A DNA stretch of 12,503 nt from an uncultured Limnohabitans sp. GTDB taxonomy: Bacteria > Pseudomonadota > Gammaproteobacteria > Burkholderiales > Burkholderiaceae_C. The translations under genes and the position numbers were made by a program. The notes beneath the pieces were generated by a model, which worked only from the letters and a program-made list of their open reading frames with translations, was not told the DNA's origin and ran no database searches. Shown here piece after piece: positions 1 through 6,796 of the stretch. The stretch is from contig NZ_CALBEX010000245.1 of assembly GCF_937889215.1 (NCBI RefSeq), positions 1-12,503 of the forward strand, read 5' to 3'. The stretch's first letter is position 1. Every line of letters begins with the position of its first letter.

Positions 1-351
1 CCCGGGCAAGAGCGACAAACCGTGGTCACGGCAGGCCTGCCCCACCGCCCGGGTGTAACCGGGGCTCACAGCAAAACGGGCACCGGCTTTGGCGGCAGCG
101 GCCGCATCGGCGGCGCTGCGCACCGTGCCCGCCCCCACCACCGCGCCGGGCACTTCCTTGGCAATCGCTTCCATGCAAGCCAGCGCCTGCGGGGTGCGCA
201 GGGTGACTTCGAGCATGCGGATGCCGCCAGCCACCAAGGCGCGGGCCATGGGCACGGCGTGGGCCACGTTGGTGAGCACGATCACGGGGATCACGGGGGC
301 GTCCTGCATCACTTGCAGAGCGGTCAAGGGTCCATTCAGATTCACAGCCAT
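1..351 (-). CDS. eda: KDPG/KHG aldolase (Eda), C-terminus cut by window edge
   Basis: Last enzyme of the Entner-Doudoroff pathway: it cleaves 2-keto-3-deoxy-6-phosphogluconate to pyruvate and glyceraldehyde-3-phosphate in the cytoplasm. The 117 visible residues show the class I aldolase N-terminal half: [20 protein letters not shown] at about 19-38, then the hallmark [15 protein letters not shown] at 42-56, where Glu48 matches the catalytic glutamate of the family, then VVGAGTV at 71-77 and FAVSPGYT at 93-100. The Schiff-base lysine lies beyond the left edge, so completeness cannot be judged (the family has about 200-215 residues). The start at 351 has AAGGAG about 8 bases upstream, inside the end of edd. 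The ATG precedes the edd stop, giving a 10-base overlap and likely translational coupling. Identity is very secure from the motifs and the edd neighbour. Confidence 0.95.
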   Translation of the reverse strand, partial: MAVNLNGPLTALQVMQDAPVIPVIVLTNVAHAVPMARALVAGGIRMLEVTLRTPQALACMEAIAKEVPGAVVGAGTVRSAADAAAAAKAGARFAVSPGYTRAVGQACRDHGLSLLPG

Positions 352-2183
352 GTGCAGGCTCCTTCTTCGGCTTTGAGCGCGTTGCGGCGCATGTTGGCAA
401 GCAGTTCACGGCCCATGCCCACGCCGTTGGCGGCGCGCAGCTCGGCGGGCATTTGGGCCAGGGGGCGTGCGGCCCATTCGGCCTCATTGACCAGCACTTG
501 CAGGGTGCCCGTCACGCCGTCCAAACGGATCAAATCGCCGTCTTGCACCTTGGCCAGCGGACCACCGGCGGCGGCTTCGGGCGAAACGTGGATGGCGGCA
601 GGCACTTTGCCCGACGCGCCGCTCATGCGGCCATCGGTAACCAACGCGACCTTAAAACCTTTGCCTTGCAGCACGGCCAAAGGCGGCGTGAGTTTGTGCA
701 GCTCGGGCATGCCGTTGGCTTGCGGGCCTTGCCAACGCACCACACAAACCATGTCGCGGTCTAGCTCGCCCGCCTTGAACGCGGCATGCAACTCGTCTTG
801 CGAGCTGAAAACACGGGCTGGCGCTTCGATGGTGTGCAGTTCTTCTGGCACCGCAGAAATCTTGATCACGCTGCGGCCCAGATTGCCTTGCAGCAATTTC
901 AGGCCACCCGTGGCGCTGAACGGGCTGGACGCCGGGCGCACGACGGTGTCGTCTTTGCTGACCCCGGCCTCATGCCAGACAAGCTGGCCATTTTGGGCAG
1001 AAGGGATGCGGGTAAATTCACGCAGACCACCAGGTCGCACCGTCAGCACATCGGCATGCATCAGGCCCGCATCAAGCAGTTCGCGGATCACGTAGCCCGG
1101 CCCCCCTGCGGCCTGGAACTGGTTCACGTCGGCGCTGCCATTGGGGTACACGCGGGTGAGCAAAGGCACCACATCCGACAGGGCAGAAAAATCGTCCCAG
1201 TCGATCACAATCCCTGCCGCACGCGCCACCGCTACCCAGTGGATCAGGTGGTTGGTCGAGCCGCCTGTGGCCAGCAGGGCCACCATGGCGTTGACGATGC
1301 AGCGCTCGTCGACCAAGCGGCCAATGGGCGTGAAATTTTTGGCCTTGACCAAATCGAGCACGGTGCGCGCCGCTTCGCGGGTCAGTTCTTGGCGCACGCC
1401 TTCGCCCGGGTTGATGAAGGCCGTGCCCGGCACATGCAGACCCATGGCTTCGAGCAGCATCTGGTTGCTGTTGGCGGTGCCGTAAAAGGTGCAAGTGCCT
1501 TCGCTGTGGTAGGCGGCCGATTCGGCCTCCAGCAACTCGGCGCGTCCCACCAAGCCTTGCGCCGCTTGTTCGCGCACCTTGGATTTCGCGTTGTTGGACA
1601 GGCCGCTGGTCATGGGGCCAGCCGGCACAAACACGGTGGGCAAATGGCCGAACTGCAAAGCGCCAATGAGCAGGCCCGGCACGATCTTGTCGCACACGCC
1701 CAGCATCAGGGCGGCGTCAAACACATCGTGGCTGAGCGACACCGCTGTGGCCATGGCGATCACATCGCGGCTGAACAGGCTCAGTTCCATGCCCGGCGTG
1801 CCCTGGGTCACGCCGTCACACATGGCGGGCACGCCACCCGCCACTTGGGCAGTAGCACCCAGTTGGCGGGCTTCGTCTTTGATGAGATCGGGGTAATGCT
1901 GCAGCGGCGCATGGGCCGACAGCAGGTCGTTGTAGGCGTTGACGATGCCGATGTTGGGCGCACGCGGGGCAACCACCTTAATTTTGTCGAGCGCTGTGGC
2001 GCGGCCTTTGTCGCTGTCGGGCATGGCGGCAAAGGCGTGGGCCACATTGGCGCAGCCCAGCCGCTGGGCACCGGGGTCTTTGCTGGCCGCGGCATCAACC
2101 TGCTGTAAGTAGGCCAGGCGGGTTAGGCGGCTGCGCTCGGTGATGCGGGCCGTGACGGCGGCAACGCTGGGATGAAGTGTCAT
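342..2183 (-). CDS. edd: 6-phosphogluconate dehydratase (Edd)
   Basis: First committed enzyme of the Entner-Doudoroff pathway: it dehydrates 6-phosphogluconate to KDPG. It belongs to the IlvD/Edd family of [4Fe-4S] dehydratases and is cytoplasmic. The 613 residues match the usual Edd length of about 600. Visible family blocks are [19 protein letters not shown] (77-95), [20 protein letters not shown] (116-135), [10 protein letters not shown] (161-170), [15 protein letters not shown] (188-202), [20 protein letters not shown] (229-248) and, near the C-terminus, [18 protein letters not shown]. Cys122, Cys164 and Cys231 sit in these blocks and are the expected cluster cysteines. The sugar-acid specific [13 protein letters not shown] block separates it from IlvD. 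The chosen ATG at 2183 has only a weak upstream AGG. It is the promoter-proximal gene of edd-eda, and a HexR-like site precedes it. No defect is seen. Confidence 0.97.
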   Translation of the reverse strand: MTLHPSVAAVTARITERSRLTRLAYLQQVDAAASKDPGAQRLGCANVAHAFAAMPDSDKGRATALDKIKVVAPRAPNIGIVNAYNDLLSAHAPLQHYPDLIKDEARQLGATAQVAGGVPAMCDGVTQGTPGMELSLFSRDVIAMATAVSLSHDVFDAALMLGVCDKIVPGLLIGALQFGHLPTVFVPAGPMTSGLSNNAKSKVREQAAQGLVGRAELLEAESAAYHSEGTCTFYGTANSNQMLLEAMGLHVPGTAFINPGEGVRQELTREAARTVLDLVKAKNFTPIGRLVDERCIVNAMVALLATGGSTNHLIHWVAVARAAGIVIDWDDFSALSDVVPLLTRVYPNGSADVNQFQAAGGPGYVIRELLDAGLMHADVLTVRPGGLREFTRIPSAQNGQLVWHEAGVSKDDTVVRPASSPFSATGGLKLLQGNLGRSVIKISAVPEELHTIEAPARVFSSQDELHAAFKAGELDRDMVCVVRWQGPQANGMPELHKLTPPLAVLQGKGFKVALVTDGRMSGASGKVPAAIHVSPEAAAGGPLAKVQDGDLIRLDGVTGTLQVLVNEAEWAARPLAQMPAELRAANGVGMGRELLANMRRNALKAEEGACTWL

Positions 2184-2205
2184 GTTCTTGCGCCTGTTCG
2201 GAAAC

Positions 2206-2220
2206 TGTAACTAAATTACA
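2206..2220. promoter_or_regulatory. HexR-like operator in front of edd
   Basis: The bases TGTAACTAAATTACA form a palindrome with perfect 5-bp outer arms (TGTAA/TTACA). They differ at one position from TGTAATTAAATTACA, the kind of sequence known for HexR, the KDPG-responsive RpiR-family repressor of Entner-Doudoroff genes in Proteobacteria. The site is 22 bases upstream of the edd start and just downstream of a candidate -10, where a bound repressor would block initiation. No hexR gene is in the window. The assignment rests on sequence match plus the target gene. Confidence 0.7.
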
Positions 2221-2223
2221 TCG

Positions 2224-2252
2224 ACTATGGTAACCGCGATGCCTTGTTACAA
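2224..2252 (-). promoter_or_regulatory. Candidate sigma-70 promoter of edd-eda
   Basis: Read on the minus strand, TTGTAA (2252-2247) and CATAGT (2229-2224) are separated by exactly 17 bases. Each matches 4 of 6 consensus positions. The start point would fall at about 2217, inside the HexR-like palindrome, which suits repression. The match is moderate; the fit with the operator raises confidence. Confidence 0.45.
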
Positions 2253-2257
2253 GGCAT
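2239..2257. repeat. Perfect inverted repeat ATGCCTTG-TTA-CAAGGCAT
   Basis: Eight-base arms match perfectly around a 3-base centre. The right part overlaps the candidate -35 of edd. It could be a second operator in this divergent control region or, less likely, a small RNA hairpin; there is no T-tract after it. It also contains TTACA, which recurs in the HexR-like site and at 2266-2270. Confidence 0.5.
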
Positions 2258-2297
2258 TTGCTGGGTTACAAAATGGGTACAACCGGGCTTTCACATG

Positions 2298-2312
2298 TTT
2301 TGACCGTCAAAA
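2298..2312. repeat. Perfect palindrome TTTTGAC-C-GTCAAAA upstream of chaC
   Basis: Seven-base perfect arms surround one central base, about 100 bases upstream of the chosen chaC start. The compact form is typical of a dimeric repressor or activator site. It contains TTGACC, a possible -35, but no convincing -10 follows at 16-18 bases. The cognate regulator is unknown. Confidence 0.4.
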
Positions 2313-2407
2313 TGGCTCACTTTCTGGGCGCATCGCCACATGGAGGCCTTGGTGTGTTGGTTTTCTCCGAAAATGGCCACGAGAGATTGGATGAAGCTTT
2401 GCCGCAC

Positions 2408-3025
2408 ATGACAAACACCCCCTCAATTGACCCGCTCCAGCCCGGCGCGGTGAGTGCACCGCCTGTTTTCCAGGCGGCCTTGCTCGACCAATTCAAAGCG
2501 CAGTGCGCCGCTGGCCAGGCCTTGTGGGTGTTTGGTTATGCCTCGCTGTTGTGGCGGCCCGAGTTCGAGGCACAAGAGCAGCACATCAGCCAAGTCTGGG
2601 GCTGGCACCGGGCCTTGAAGATGTGGAGCCGCCTGAACCGGGGCAGCCCCGACTGTCCAGGCCTGGTCTTTGCGCTGGTGCGCGGAGGCAGCTGCCGGGG
2701 GGTGGTTTACCGCGTCGACCCTGCGCAAGCCGATGAGGTGCTGACCCGGCTGTGGGCGCGCGAAATGCCCATGGACGTGTACACCCCGTGCTGGCTGCCC
2801 TGCGCCACGCCCCAAGGCCCCGTCAAAGCGCTGGCTTTTACCCTGCCGCGCAGCAGCCCCAGTTTCACCGGCCAATTGCCTGCCGAAACTTACCAGCAGA
2901 TCTTTCAACAGGCCTGCGGCCGCTTTGGCACCACGCGGGACTACGCCCGGCAAACCTATGAAAGTTTGCTCGCCCATGGCATCGAAGACCGGGCCTTGGC
3001 AGCTTTGCTGCGCCACGCCGAATGA
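2408..3025 (+). CDS. chaC: ChaC-family gamma-glutamylcyclotransferase
   Basis: Members of this family release 5-oxoproline from gamma-glutamyl peptides, chiefly glutathione, leaving Cys-Gly; the enzyme is cytoplasmic. The signature [15 protein letters not shown] (39-53) matches the substrate-binding YGSL-type loop. CPGLVFAL and CRGVVYRV (83-90, 96-103) form the barrel core. [13 protein letters not shown] (115-127) carries Glu119, the expected catalytic acid/base of the REM..Y motif. Length is 205 residues from ATG 2408, normal for the family. The frame is open further upstream to a TTG at 2258, but that stretch does not look like protein of this family and overlaps the palindromes, so ATG 2408 was chosen. 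No good ribosome site precedes it. It is divergent from edd, and its stop overlaps an ATG (ATGA) in the pdxH frame. Substrate specificity is inferred. Confidence 0.85.
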   Translation: MTNTPSIDPLQPGAVSAPPVFQAALLDQFKAQCAAGQALWVFGYASLLWRPEFEAQEQHISQVWGWHRALKMWSRLNRGSPDCPGLVFALVRGGSCRGVVYRVDPAQADEVLTRLWAREMPMDVYTPCWLPCATPQGPVKALAFTLPRSSPSFTGQLPAETYQQIFQQACGRFGTTRDYARQTYESLLAHGIEDRALAALLRHAE

Positions 3026-3081
3026 GTGGCACCACCTCGGAGCGACATTTTCGAAGGGCTGTGATCCACCTACCGCACGTC

Positions 3082-3141
3082 GGACCTGAAGGCGCCGACC
3101 TACAAATTACCGAACCTGAAGGCACTGACCTGCAAAAGACT
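3082..3141 (+). repeat. Two diverged 30-bp tandem repeats between chaC and pdxH
   Basis: Units 3082-3111 and 3112-3141 agree at 23 of 30 positions, each beginning with a CCTGAAGGC core followed by GACCT(A/G)CAAA. Read in the pdxH frame they would encode PEGADLQIT and PEGTDLQKT. The frame is open from an ATG at 3022 that overlaps the chaC stop, but PdxH proteins normally begin at the ATG at 3196. The 170-bp gap holds nothing else that I recognise. Confidence 0.6.
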
Positions 3142-3195
3142 CCGCGCAAACCTGGCGCTGAAGAATTCACTGAGCCGAATCCATATACTCCAGCC

Positions 3196-3828
3196 ATGAA
3201 CATCGCCGACCTGCGCAAGAGCTACGAAAAAGCCGAACTCAACGAGAACGCCTCGCACGCCAACCCCTTGGCTCAATTTGAGCAATGGCTGCAAGAAGCC
3301 ATCGCCGCCGAAGTGCCCGAGCCCAACGCCATGACGCTGGCCACTGTGGCCAGCAACTTGCGCCCCAGCACCCGGGTGGTGCTGATCAAAGGCTATGACG
3401 AGCGCGGCATCGTTTGGTACACCAATTACGACAGCCAAAAAGGCCAAGAACTGGCGGGCAATCCTTTTGCAGCGCTGCAGTTCCATTGGGTCGAACTCGA
3501 ACGCGTGGTGCGCATCGAAGGCCGGGTTGAAAAGGTCAGCGACGCAGACAGCGATGCCTACTTCCACAGCCGCCCGCTCGACTCACGCATTGGCGCTTGG
3601 GCCTCACCGCAAAGCCAAGTCATCGAAGGCCGCACCGTGCTGGTGACCAACGCTGCCAAATACGCGGCGCAATTCATGCTCCAGCCCCCGCGCCCGCCGC
3701 ACTGGGGTGGCTACCGCCTGGTGCCCGACCAGTGGCAGTTTTGGCAAGGCCGCAAAAGCCGTTTGCACGACCGCTTGCGTTACACGCAAGAGGGCGATCA
3801 GTGGTTGCGTGAGCGGCTGGCGCCCTGA
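3196..3828 (+). CDS. pdxH: Pyridoxamine/pyridoxine 5'-phosphate oxidase
   Basis: FMN-dependent cytoplasmic enzyme that oxidises pyridoxine- or pyridoxamine-5'-phosphate to pyridoxal 5'-phosphate with O2, the final step of PLP synthesis and salvage. The 210 residues start with [15 protein letters not shown], a typical PdxH N-terminus, which decides the start over the in-frame ATG at 3022. FMN-binding segments are [20 protein letters not shown] (60-79) and SQKGQEL (80-86). [20 protein letters not shown] (166-185) and RLHDRLRY (189-196) hold the conserved substrate and cofactor contacts, and the protein ends in the typical ERLAP. There is no clear Shine-Dalgarno; a TATACT sits 6 bases before the ATG. 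It follows chaC on the same strand and converges with the AEC gene; the 56-bp gap shows no convincing terminator. Confidence 0.97.
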   Translation: MNIADLRKSYEKAELNENASHANPLAQFEQWLQEAIAAEVPEPNAMTLATVASNLRPSTRVVLIKGYDERGIVWYTNYDSQKGQELAGNPFAALQFHWVELERVVRIEGRVEKVSDADSDAYFHSRPLDSRIGAWASPQSQVIEGRTVLVTNAAKYAAQFMLQPPRPPHWGGYRLVPDQWQFWQGRKSRLHDRLRYTQEGDQWLRERLAP

Positions 3829-3884
3829 AGCAGGCGCGGCACATCTGGATTCACGCGGCGATGGGCTGGGCAAGCCCGGCGTGA

Positions 3885-4841
3885 TCAAACTGGCAGCAGC
3901 GGCAGCAAGGCCATGGCCAGCGAAATGCTGAGCATAGACATCAAGGTGGACACCGCCACAGCGGCGGTGACGGTGTCTTCCTCCTTGCGGTAACGCTGGG
4001 AAAACAAAAACACGTTGGCCCCTATCGGCAAAGCGGCGGCCACCACCATCACCGACAAGGCCAGACCGCGCATGCCCAACGCCCAGCCCACGGCGAGCAT
4101 CAACGCGGGGTGCAACACGGTCTTGACCCAAGACAAGCGCACAGCCGCCGCAAGGTTTTTGCCCATGGGGGTTTGCGACAAAGTAATGCCCACCAGCACC
4201 AAGGCAATCGGGCCAAAGGCACTGCCCAGCAGTTGCAAAGGTTTGTCCACCACCGGGTGCAGGCCCCAACCGGTTTGCGCATACAAGAGGCCCACGATGA
4301 TGGGCAAAGGAACCGGATGGAGCAAGGCGCTGCGAATGGCCTGCCCCACGGTGCGCCACAGCTGACTTTTGTGCCCCGAAGCAGCGGCTTGTTCGCGGGC
4401 CATTTGCAACTCCAGCACCAAGGTGGCCATGGTCAGCAGCACCAGCGCATGCAGGGAAATAAGCGTGAACAACAAGACCTGACCCGCCTGCCCATACGCC
4501 AAGCCGATCAGCGGCACGCCAATCATCAAGGTATTGCTGAAGATGCCCGCCAGCGCCAGCACCGAAGCACGCGAGTCGCGCCCGTAGGCCATCAACATGG
4601 CAAAAAACAGCACCGCCGCCACCAAAAAGTATTGGAACACCGGGCGCATGTCCAGGCGCTCCAGGTGCACAGAACTCATGGTGCGAAACAGCAGGGCCTG
4701 CGTCAGAACCAGAAACACCAGGTTGGACAAATCGCGCACCGACTCGGGCCGCACGAGCCGCGCACGCCCGGCCACGAAACCCACGCCGATCAACAAGACC
4801 ACGGGCAGCAGCGAGGACAAAACAGGATGGTCGAAATTCAT
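3885..4841 (-). CDS. AEC (auxin efflux carrier)-family permease
   Basis: Integral inner-membrane transporter of the AEC superfamily. Bacterial members with known function move malonate, malate or related organic acids; the substrate here cannot be read. The 318 residues fit the family and show about ten hydrophobic segments, near 8-24, 38-55, 69-86, 93-112, 117-140, 168-190, 198-225, 235-258, 262-282 and 293-316. The middle loop (about 141-165) is charged. Family-like signs are the N-terminal LLPVVLLIGVGFVAG, a GIFSNTLMIGVPL stretch after the third helix, and the AALPIGANVFLFSQRY segment near the C-terminus. It is the last gene of a minus-strand run after msrA and a small exported protein, 73 bases behind the latter, so it may be co-transcribed. 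The start at 4841 has a poor ribosome site. Confidence 0.9.
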   Translation of the reverse strand: MNFDHPVLSSLLPVVLLIGVGFVAGRARLVRPESVRDLSNLVFLVLTQALLFRTMSSVHLERLDMRPVFQYFLVAAVLFFAMLMAYGRDSRASVLALAGIFSNTLMIGVPLIGLAYGQAGQVLLFTLISLHALVLLTMATLVLELQMAREQAAASGHKSQLWRTVGQAIRSALLHPVPLPIIVGLLYAQTGWGLHPVVDKPLQLLGSAFGPIALVLVGITLSQTPMGKNLAAAVRLSWVKTVLHPALMLAVGWALGMRGLALSVMVVAAALPIGANVFLFSQRYRKEEDTVTAAVAVSTLMSMLSISLAMALLPLLPV

Positions 4842-4873
4842 GACCGCGATGATAGGCGCGCACAGCCTGCAAC

Positions 4874-4889
4874 TGACCCAGCGGGGTCA
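4874..4889. repeat. Hairpin TGACCC-AGCG-GGGTCA between small ORF and AEC gene
   Basis: A perfect 6-bp stem with a 4-base loop lies in the 73-base gap between the small exported protein and the AEC permease. No T-tract follows on either strand, so it is not a standard intrinsic terminator. It may be an intercistronic RNA hairpin or chance. Confidence 0.35.
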
Positions 4890-4914
4890 CGTCGGGCACA
4901 CGGCGGCAGGCGGA

Positions 4915-5154
4915 TCAATGGGCGTGCTTCATGCCGCAGTACTTGCCCAGCGCCAGGCCCTTGCAAGCCGTTTGCAGGGCTTTGATGCACTGGTCGGGTG
5001 TTTGGCCGGACGCCAGGCATTGGGCCGCCGCCGCGTGGGCCTCGGCCATGGCGCGGTGGCGGGCGATGTCTTGTTCGACTTCCTTTTTGCTGTGTTGGGC
5101 CAACGCCCCCCAGGACAAGCCCATGGCGAAGATGAAAAAAACAATGCGGTTCAT
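4915..5154 (-). CDS. Small exported Cys/His-rich protein of unknown function
   Basis: A 79-residue protein that I do not recognise as a named family. The N-terminus has an Arg, a hydrophobic core (IVFFIFAMGLSWGALA) and an AxA-like end (ALA/Q at 17-20), so cleavage near residue 19-20 and periplasmic export are likely. The mature part is about 60 residues, mostly predicted helix (KKEVEQDIARHRAMAEAHAA), with four cysteines at 46, 56, 64 and 73 (spacing C-x9-C-x7-C-x8-C) and histidines at 21, 33, 40, 77 and 79. It ends in GKYCGMKHAH. Four cysteines would allow two disulfides, or metal binding with the histidines. A good ribosome site (AAGGA, about 6 bases before the ATG) supports it as real. It lies 39 bases after msrA and before the AEC gene. 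A role in redox or metal handling is only inferred. Confidence 0.78.
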   Translation of the reverse strand: MNRIVFFIFAMGLSWGALAQHSKKEVEQDIARHRAMAEAHAAAAQCLASGQTPDQCIKALQTACKGLALGKYCGMKHAH

Positions 5155-5193
5155 GGGTTTCCTTGGCGTTGACCGGACGAAAGTTACGGCGGC

Positions 5194-5727
5194 TCAGTCG
5201 CGCACCAGCCGGGTGAATGTTTTCTTGAACTTGGCCACCTTGGGCGCGGCCACCGCCATGCAGTAACCCTGGTAGGGGTTGCGCTCAAAAAAGTCTTGGT
5301 GGTATTCCTCGGCCGCACTGTAGTTGGCCAATGGCAGCACCTCGGTCACGATGGGCTGACCCAAAGCGTTCGCTGCCGTCAACTCGGCGATCATCGCCCG
5401 CGCCTCTTCTGCCTGCTCGGGCGCGGTGAAGTAAATGCCGCTGCGGTATTGCGTGCCCGTGTCGTTGCCCTGGCGGTTGAGTGTGGTCGGATCGTGGATG
5501 ACAAAGAAGATTTCCAGCAGCTCGCGGGTGCTGACTTGCGCGGGGTCGTATTCGAGCTTGACCACTTCGTTGTGCCCAGTTCGGCCAGTGCACACCTGCT
5601 CGTACGTGGGTGAGACGGTCTGGCCGTTGCAGTAGCCCGACTCCACATCGCTCACGCCGCGCACCTTGACGTACACCGCCTCGGTGCACCAAAAACAGCC
5701 GCCGCCCAAAACCAAAGTTTCTGTCAT
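5194..5727 (-). CDS. msrA: Peptide methionine-(S)-S-oxide reductase MsrA
   Basis: Repairs oxidised methionine by reducing the S-sulfoxide, free or in proteins, with thioredoxin as usual reductant. The 177 residues contain the active-site GGGCFWCTEAVY (8-19) with nucleophile Cys11. HDPTTLNRQGNDTGTQYRSG (78-97) and AEEYHQDFFERNPYQGYC (139-156) are the substrate-pocket motifs, and Cys156 is a candidate resolving cysteine. Cys14 gives the GCFWC form seen in many proteobacterial MsrA. No signal peptide, so cytoplasmic. The ATG at 5727 has AAGGAA about 8 bases upstream; the frame is open further upstream, but that part overlaps the LysR gene in another frame and is not MsrA-like. It is 26 bases behind the LysR gene and so probably in its transcript. 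Confidence 0.96.
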   Translation of the reverse strand: MTETLVLGGGCFWCTEAVYVKVRGVSDVESGYCNGQTVSPTYEQVCTGRTGHNEVVKLEYDPAQVSTRELLEIFFVIHDPTTLNRQGNDTGTQYRSGIYFTAPEQAEEARAMIAELTAANALGQPIVTEVLPLANYSAAEEYHQDFFERNPYQGYCMAVAAPKVAKFKKTFTRLVRD

Positions 5728-5753
5728 CTGGGTTCCTTTAAAACAGGGTTGAA

Positions 5754-6644
5754 TTATCCGCCGCGCACCAGCCCGCCCTGCACTGCCTGCACAAAGTCCC
5801 CCAGCGCCGTCTGGTCTCGGTCGCTGCGCCACAGGCAGCGGGTGTCGTAACGGGCATCGACTTCGCTCAGCGGCACAAACACCGCACCCGCCAGCGCCGA
5901 CTGCTGCAGGGCCTGCGGCACCAGTGCCACGCCCAGCCCTTGCGAGACCAAAGACACCACGCTCAGCCAATGGCGCAGCTCGTGCACCACGGGCGGCAGC
6001 CAGCCCGCCTGCTCACACAGCATGACGATGCGTTCGTGGTAATCGGGCGAGACCGTGCTGGACACCACCACCAAATCTTGCCCGGCCAGCGCATGCAAGC
6101 CCACGCTGGCCGCCCCGGCCATGGGGTGGCTGGCGGGCAAACACGCCACCAAGGGCTGGCTGGCCACCAAAATCTGCTCAAAACCCGGCGGCACCCGGGG
6201 CGTGTGCACAAAGCCGACATCCAGCCGGTCGCGCAGCAGCTCGGACAACTGCTCGGTCGAGCTCAGCTCGCGCAGCACCAAGCGCAAACGCGGGTGGCTG
6301 GCCTGAAATCGGCTGAGGATTTGCGGCAGGCCGCAATACAACATGGTGCCGGCAAAACCGATGTGCAGCTGGCCCGACTGGCCTTCGGCAACATCGCGTG
6401 CCTCACGCGCCGCAGCACTGGCCTGCGCCAGCAAAGCCCGGGCAGCGGGCACAAAGGCCTGGCCTGCGGCTGTGAGCTGCACGCCCCGGCTGTTGCGGGT
6501 GAACAGCTGCGCCCCCACCGAGGCTTCGAGCTGCTGAATGTTCAGGCTCAGGGGCGGCTGCGAGATGGACAGGCGCTGAGCGGCGCGGCCAAAGTGCAAC
6601 TCTTCGGCCAACATGAGGAAATAGCGCAGGTGTCGGAATTCCAT
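5754..6644 (-). CDS. LysR-family transcriptional regulator
   Basis: Cytoplasmic DNA-binding regulator of 296 residues, the usual LysR length. The winged helix-turn-helix spans about 2-60: FRHLRYFLMLAEELHFGRAA, then LSISQPPLSLNIQQLEASVG as turn and recognition helix, then LFTRNSRGVQLTAAG. A helical linker (about 62-87) leads to a periplasmic-binding-like effector domain (about 90-285) with RLDVGFVHTP and SLVSQGLGVALVPQAL, both typical. The MEFRHLRYF start (6644) is standard for CbbR/BenM-like members and was preferred to an in-frame ATG at 6689; neither has a clear ribosome site. It is divergent from gcdH and upstream of msrA, so it could control either. Its N-terminus is unlike the GcvA-type GcdR regulator known beside Pseudomonas gcdH. 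Effector unknown. Confidence 0.93.
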   Translation of the reverse strand: MEFRHLRYFLMLAEELHFGRAAQRLSISQPPLSLNIQQLEASVGAQLFTRNSRGVQLTAAGQAFVPAARALLAQASAAAREARDVAEGQSGQLHIGFAGTMLYCGLPQILSRFQASHPRLRLVLRELSSTEQLSELLRDRLDVGFVHTPRVPPGFEQILVASQPLVACLPASHPMAGAASVGLHALAGQDLVVVSSTVSPDYHERIVMLCEQAGWLPPVVHELRHWLSVVSLVSQGLGVALVPQALQQSALAGAVFVPLSEVDARYDTRCLWRSDRDQTALGDFVQAVQGGLVRGG

Positions 6645-6659
6645 GTATTTAAAAAATGT

Positions 6660-6680
6660 ATTGATCCATTGGTAATCGAT
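6660..6680. promoter_or_regulatory. Possible LysR box in lysR-gcdH intergenic region
   Basis: ATTGAT, nine bases, then ATCGAT form an interrupted dyad with 5 of 6 arm positions matching. T6662 and A6674 fit the T-N11-A pattern of LysR sites. It lies in the 152-bp divergent gap, 16 bases upstream of the lysR start, as expected for autoregulation plus control of the divergent gene. The region is AT-rich, so chance is possible. I see no strong promoter for gcdH. Confidence 0.3.
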
Positions 6681-6796
6681 ATTAGACAACTATTCATGAA
6701 GCGCCAACAATCGCGCACAGGACAGGATGAGGCTCAGCCGCCATGCGGATATGACACACTTGCCCGGTTGATCTAGCCCCACCCCGGAGAACCCGA

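Noticed and set aside
786..2108. 440-codon plus-strand frame opposite edd
   Set aside because: Low-complexity His/Gly/Arg composition with no family signature, lying wholly inside a clear edd gene.
2258..2407. TTG-started N-terminal extension of the ChaC protein
   Set aside because: The extra 50 residues do not resemble the family, the start has no ribosome site, and the stretch holds regulatory palindromes.
3829..3884. Possible bidirectional terminator between convergent pdxH and the AEC gene
   Set aside because: Only a 5-bp GGGCT/AGCCC stem is visible and there is no T-tract on either strand.
3604..4899. 431-codon minus-strand frame across the pdxH end and the AEC gene
   Set aside because: It is out of frame with the AEC gene and overlaps convergent pdxH; it has no hydrophobic periodicity or motif.
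5728..5970. N-terminal extension of MsrA into the LysR gene
   Set aside because: Arg/Gly/Ala-rich shadow of LysR coding sequence; the internal ATG at 5727 has a good ribosome site and a family-typical N-terminus.
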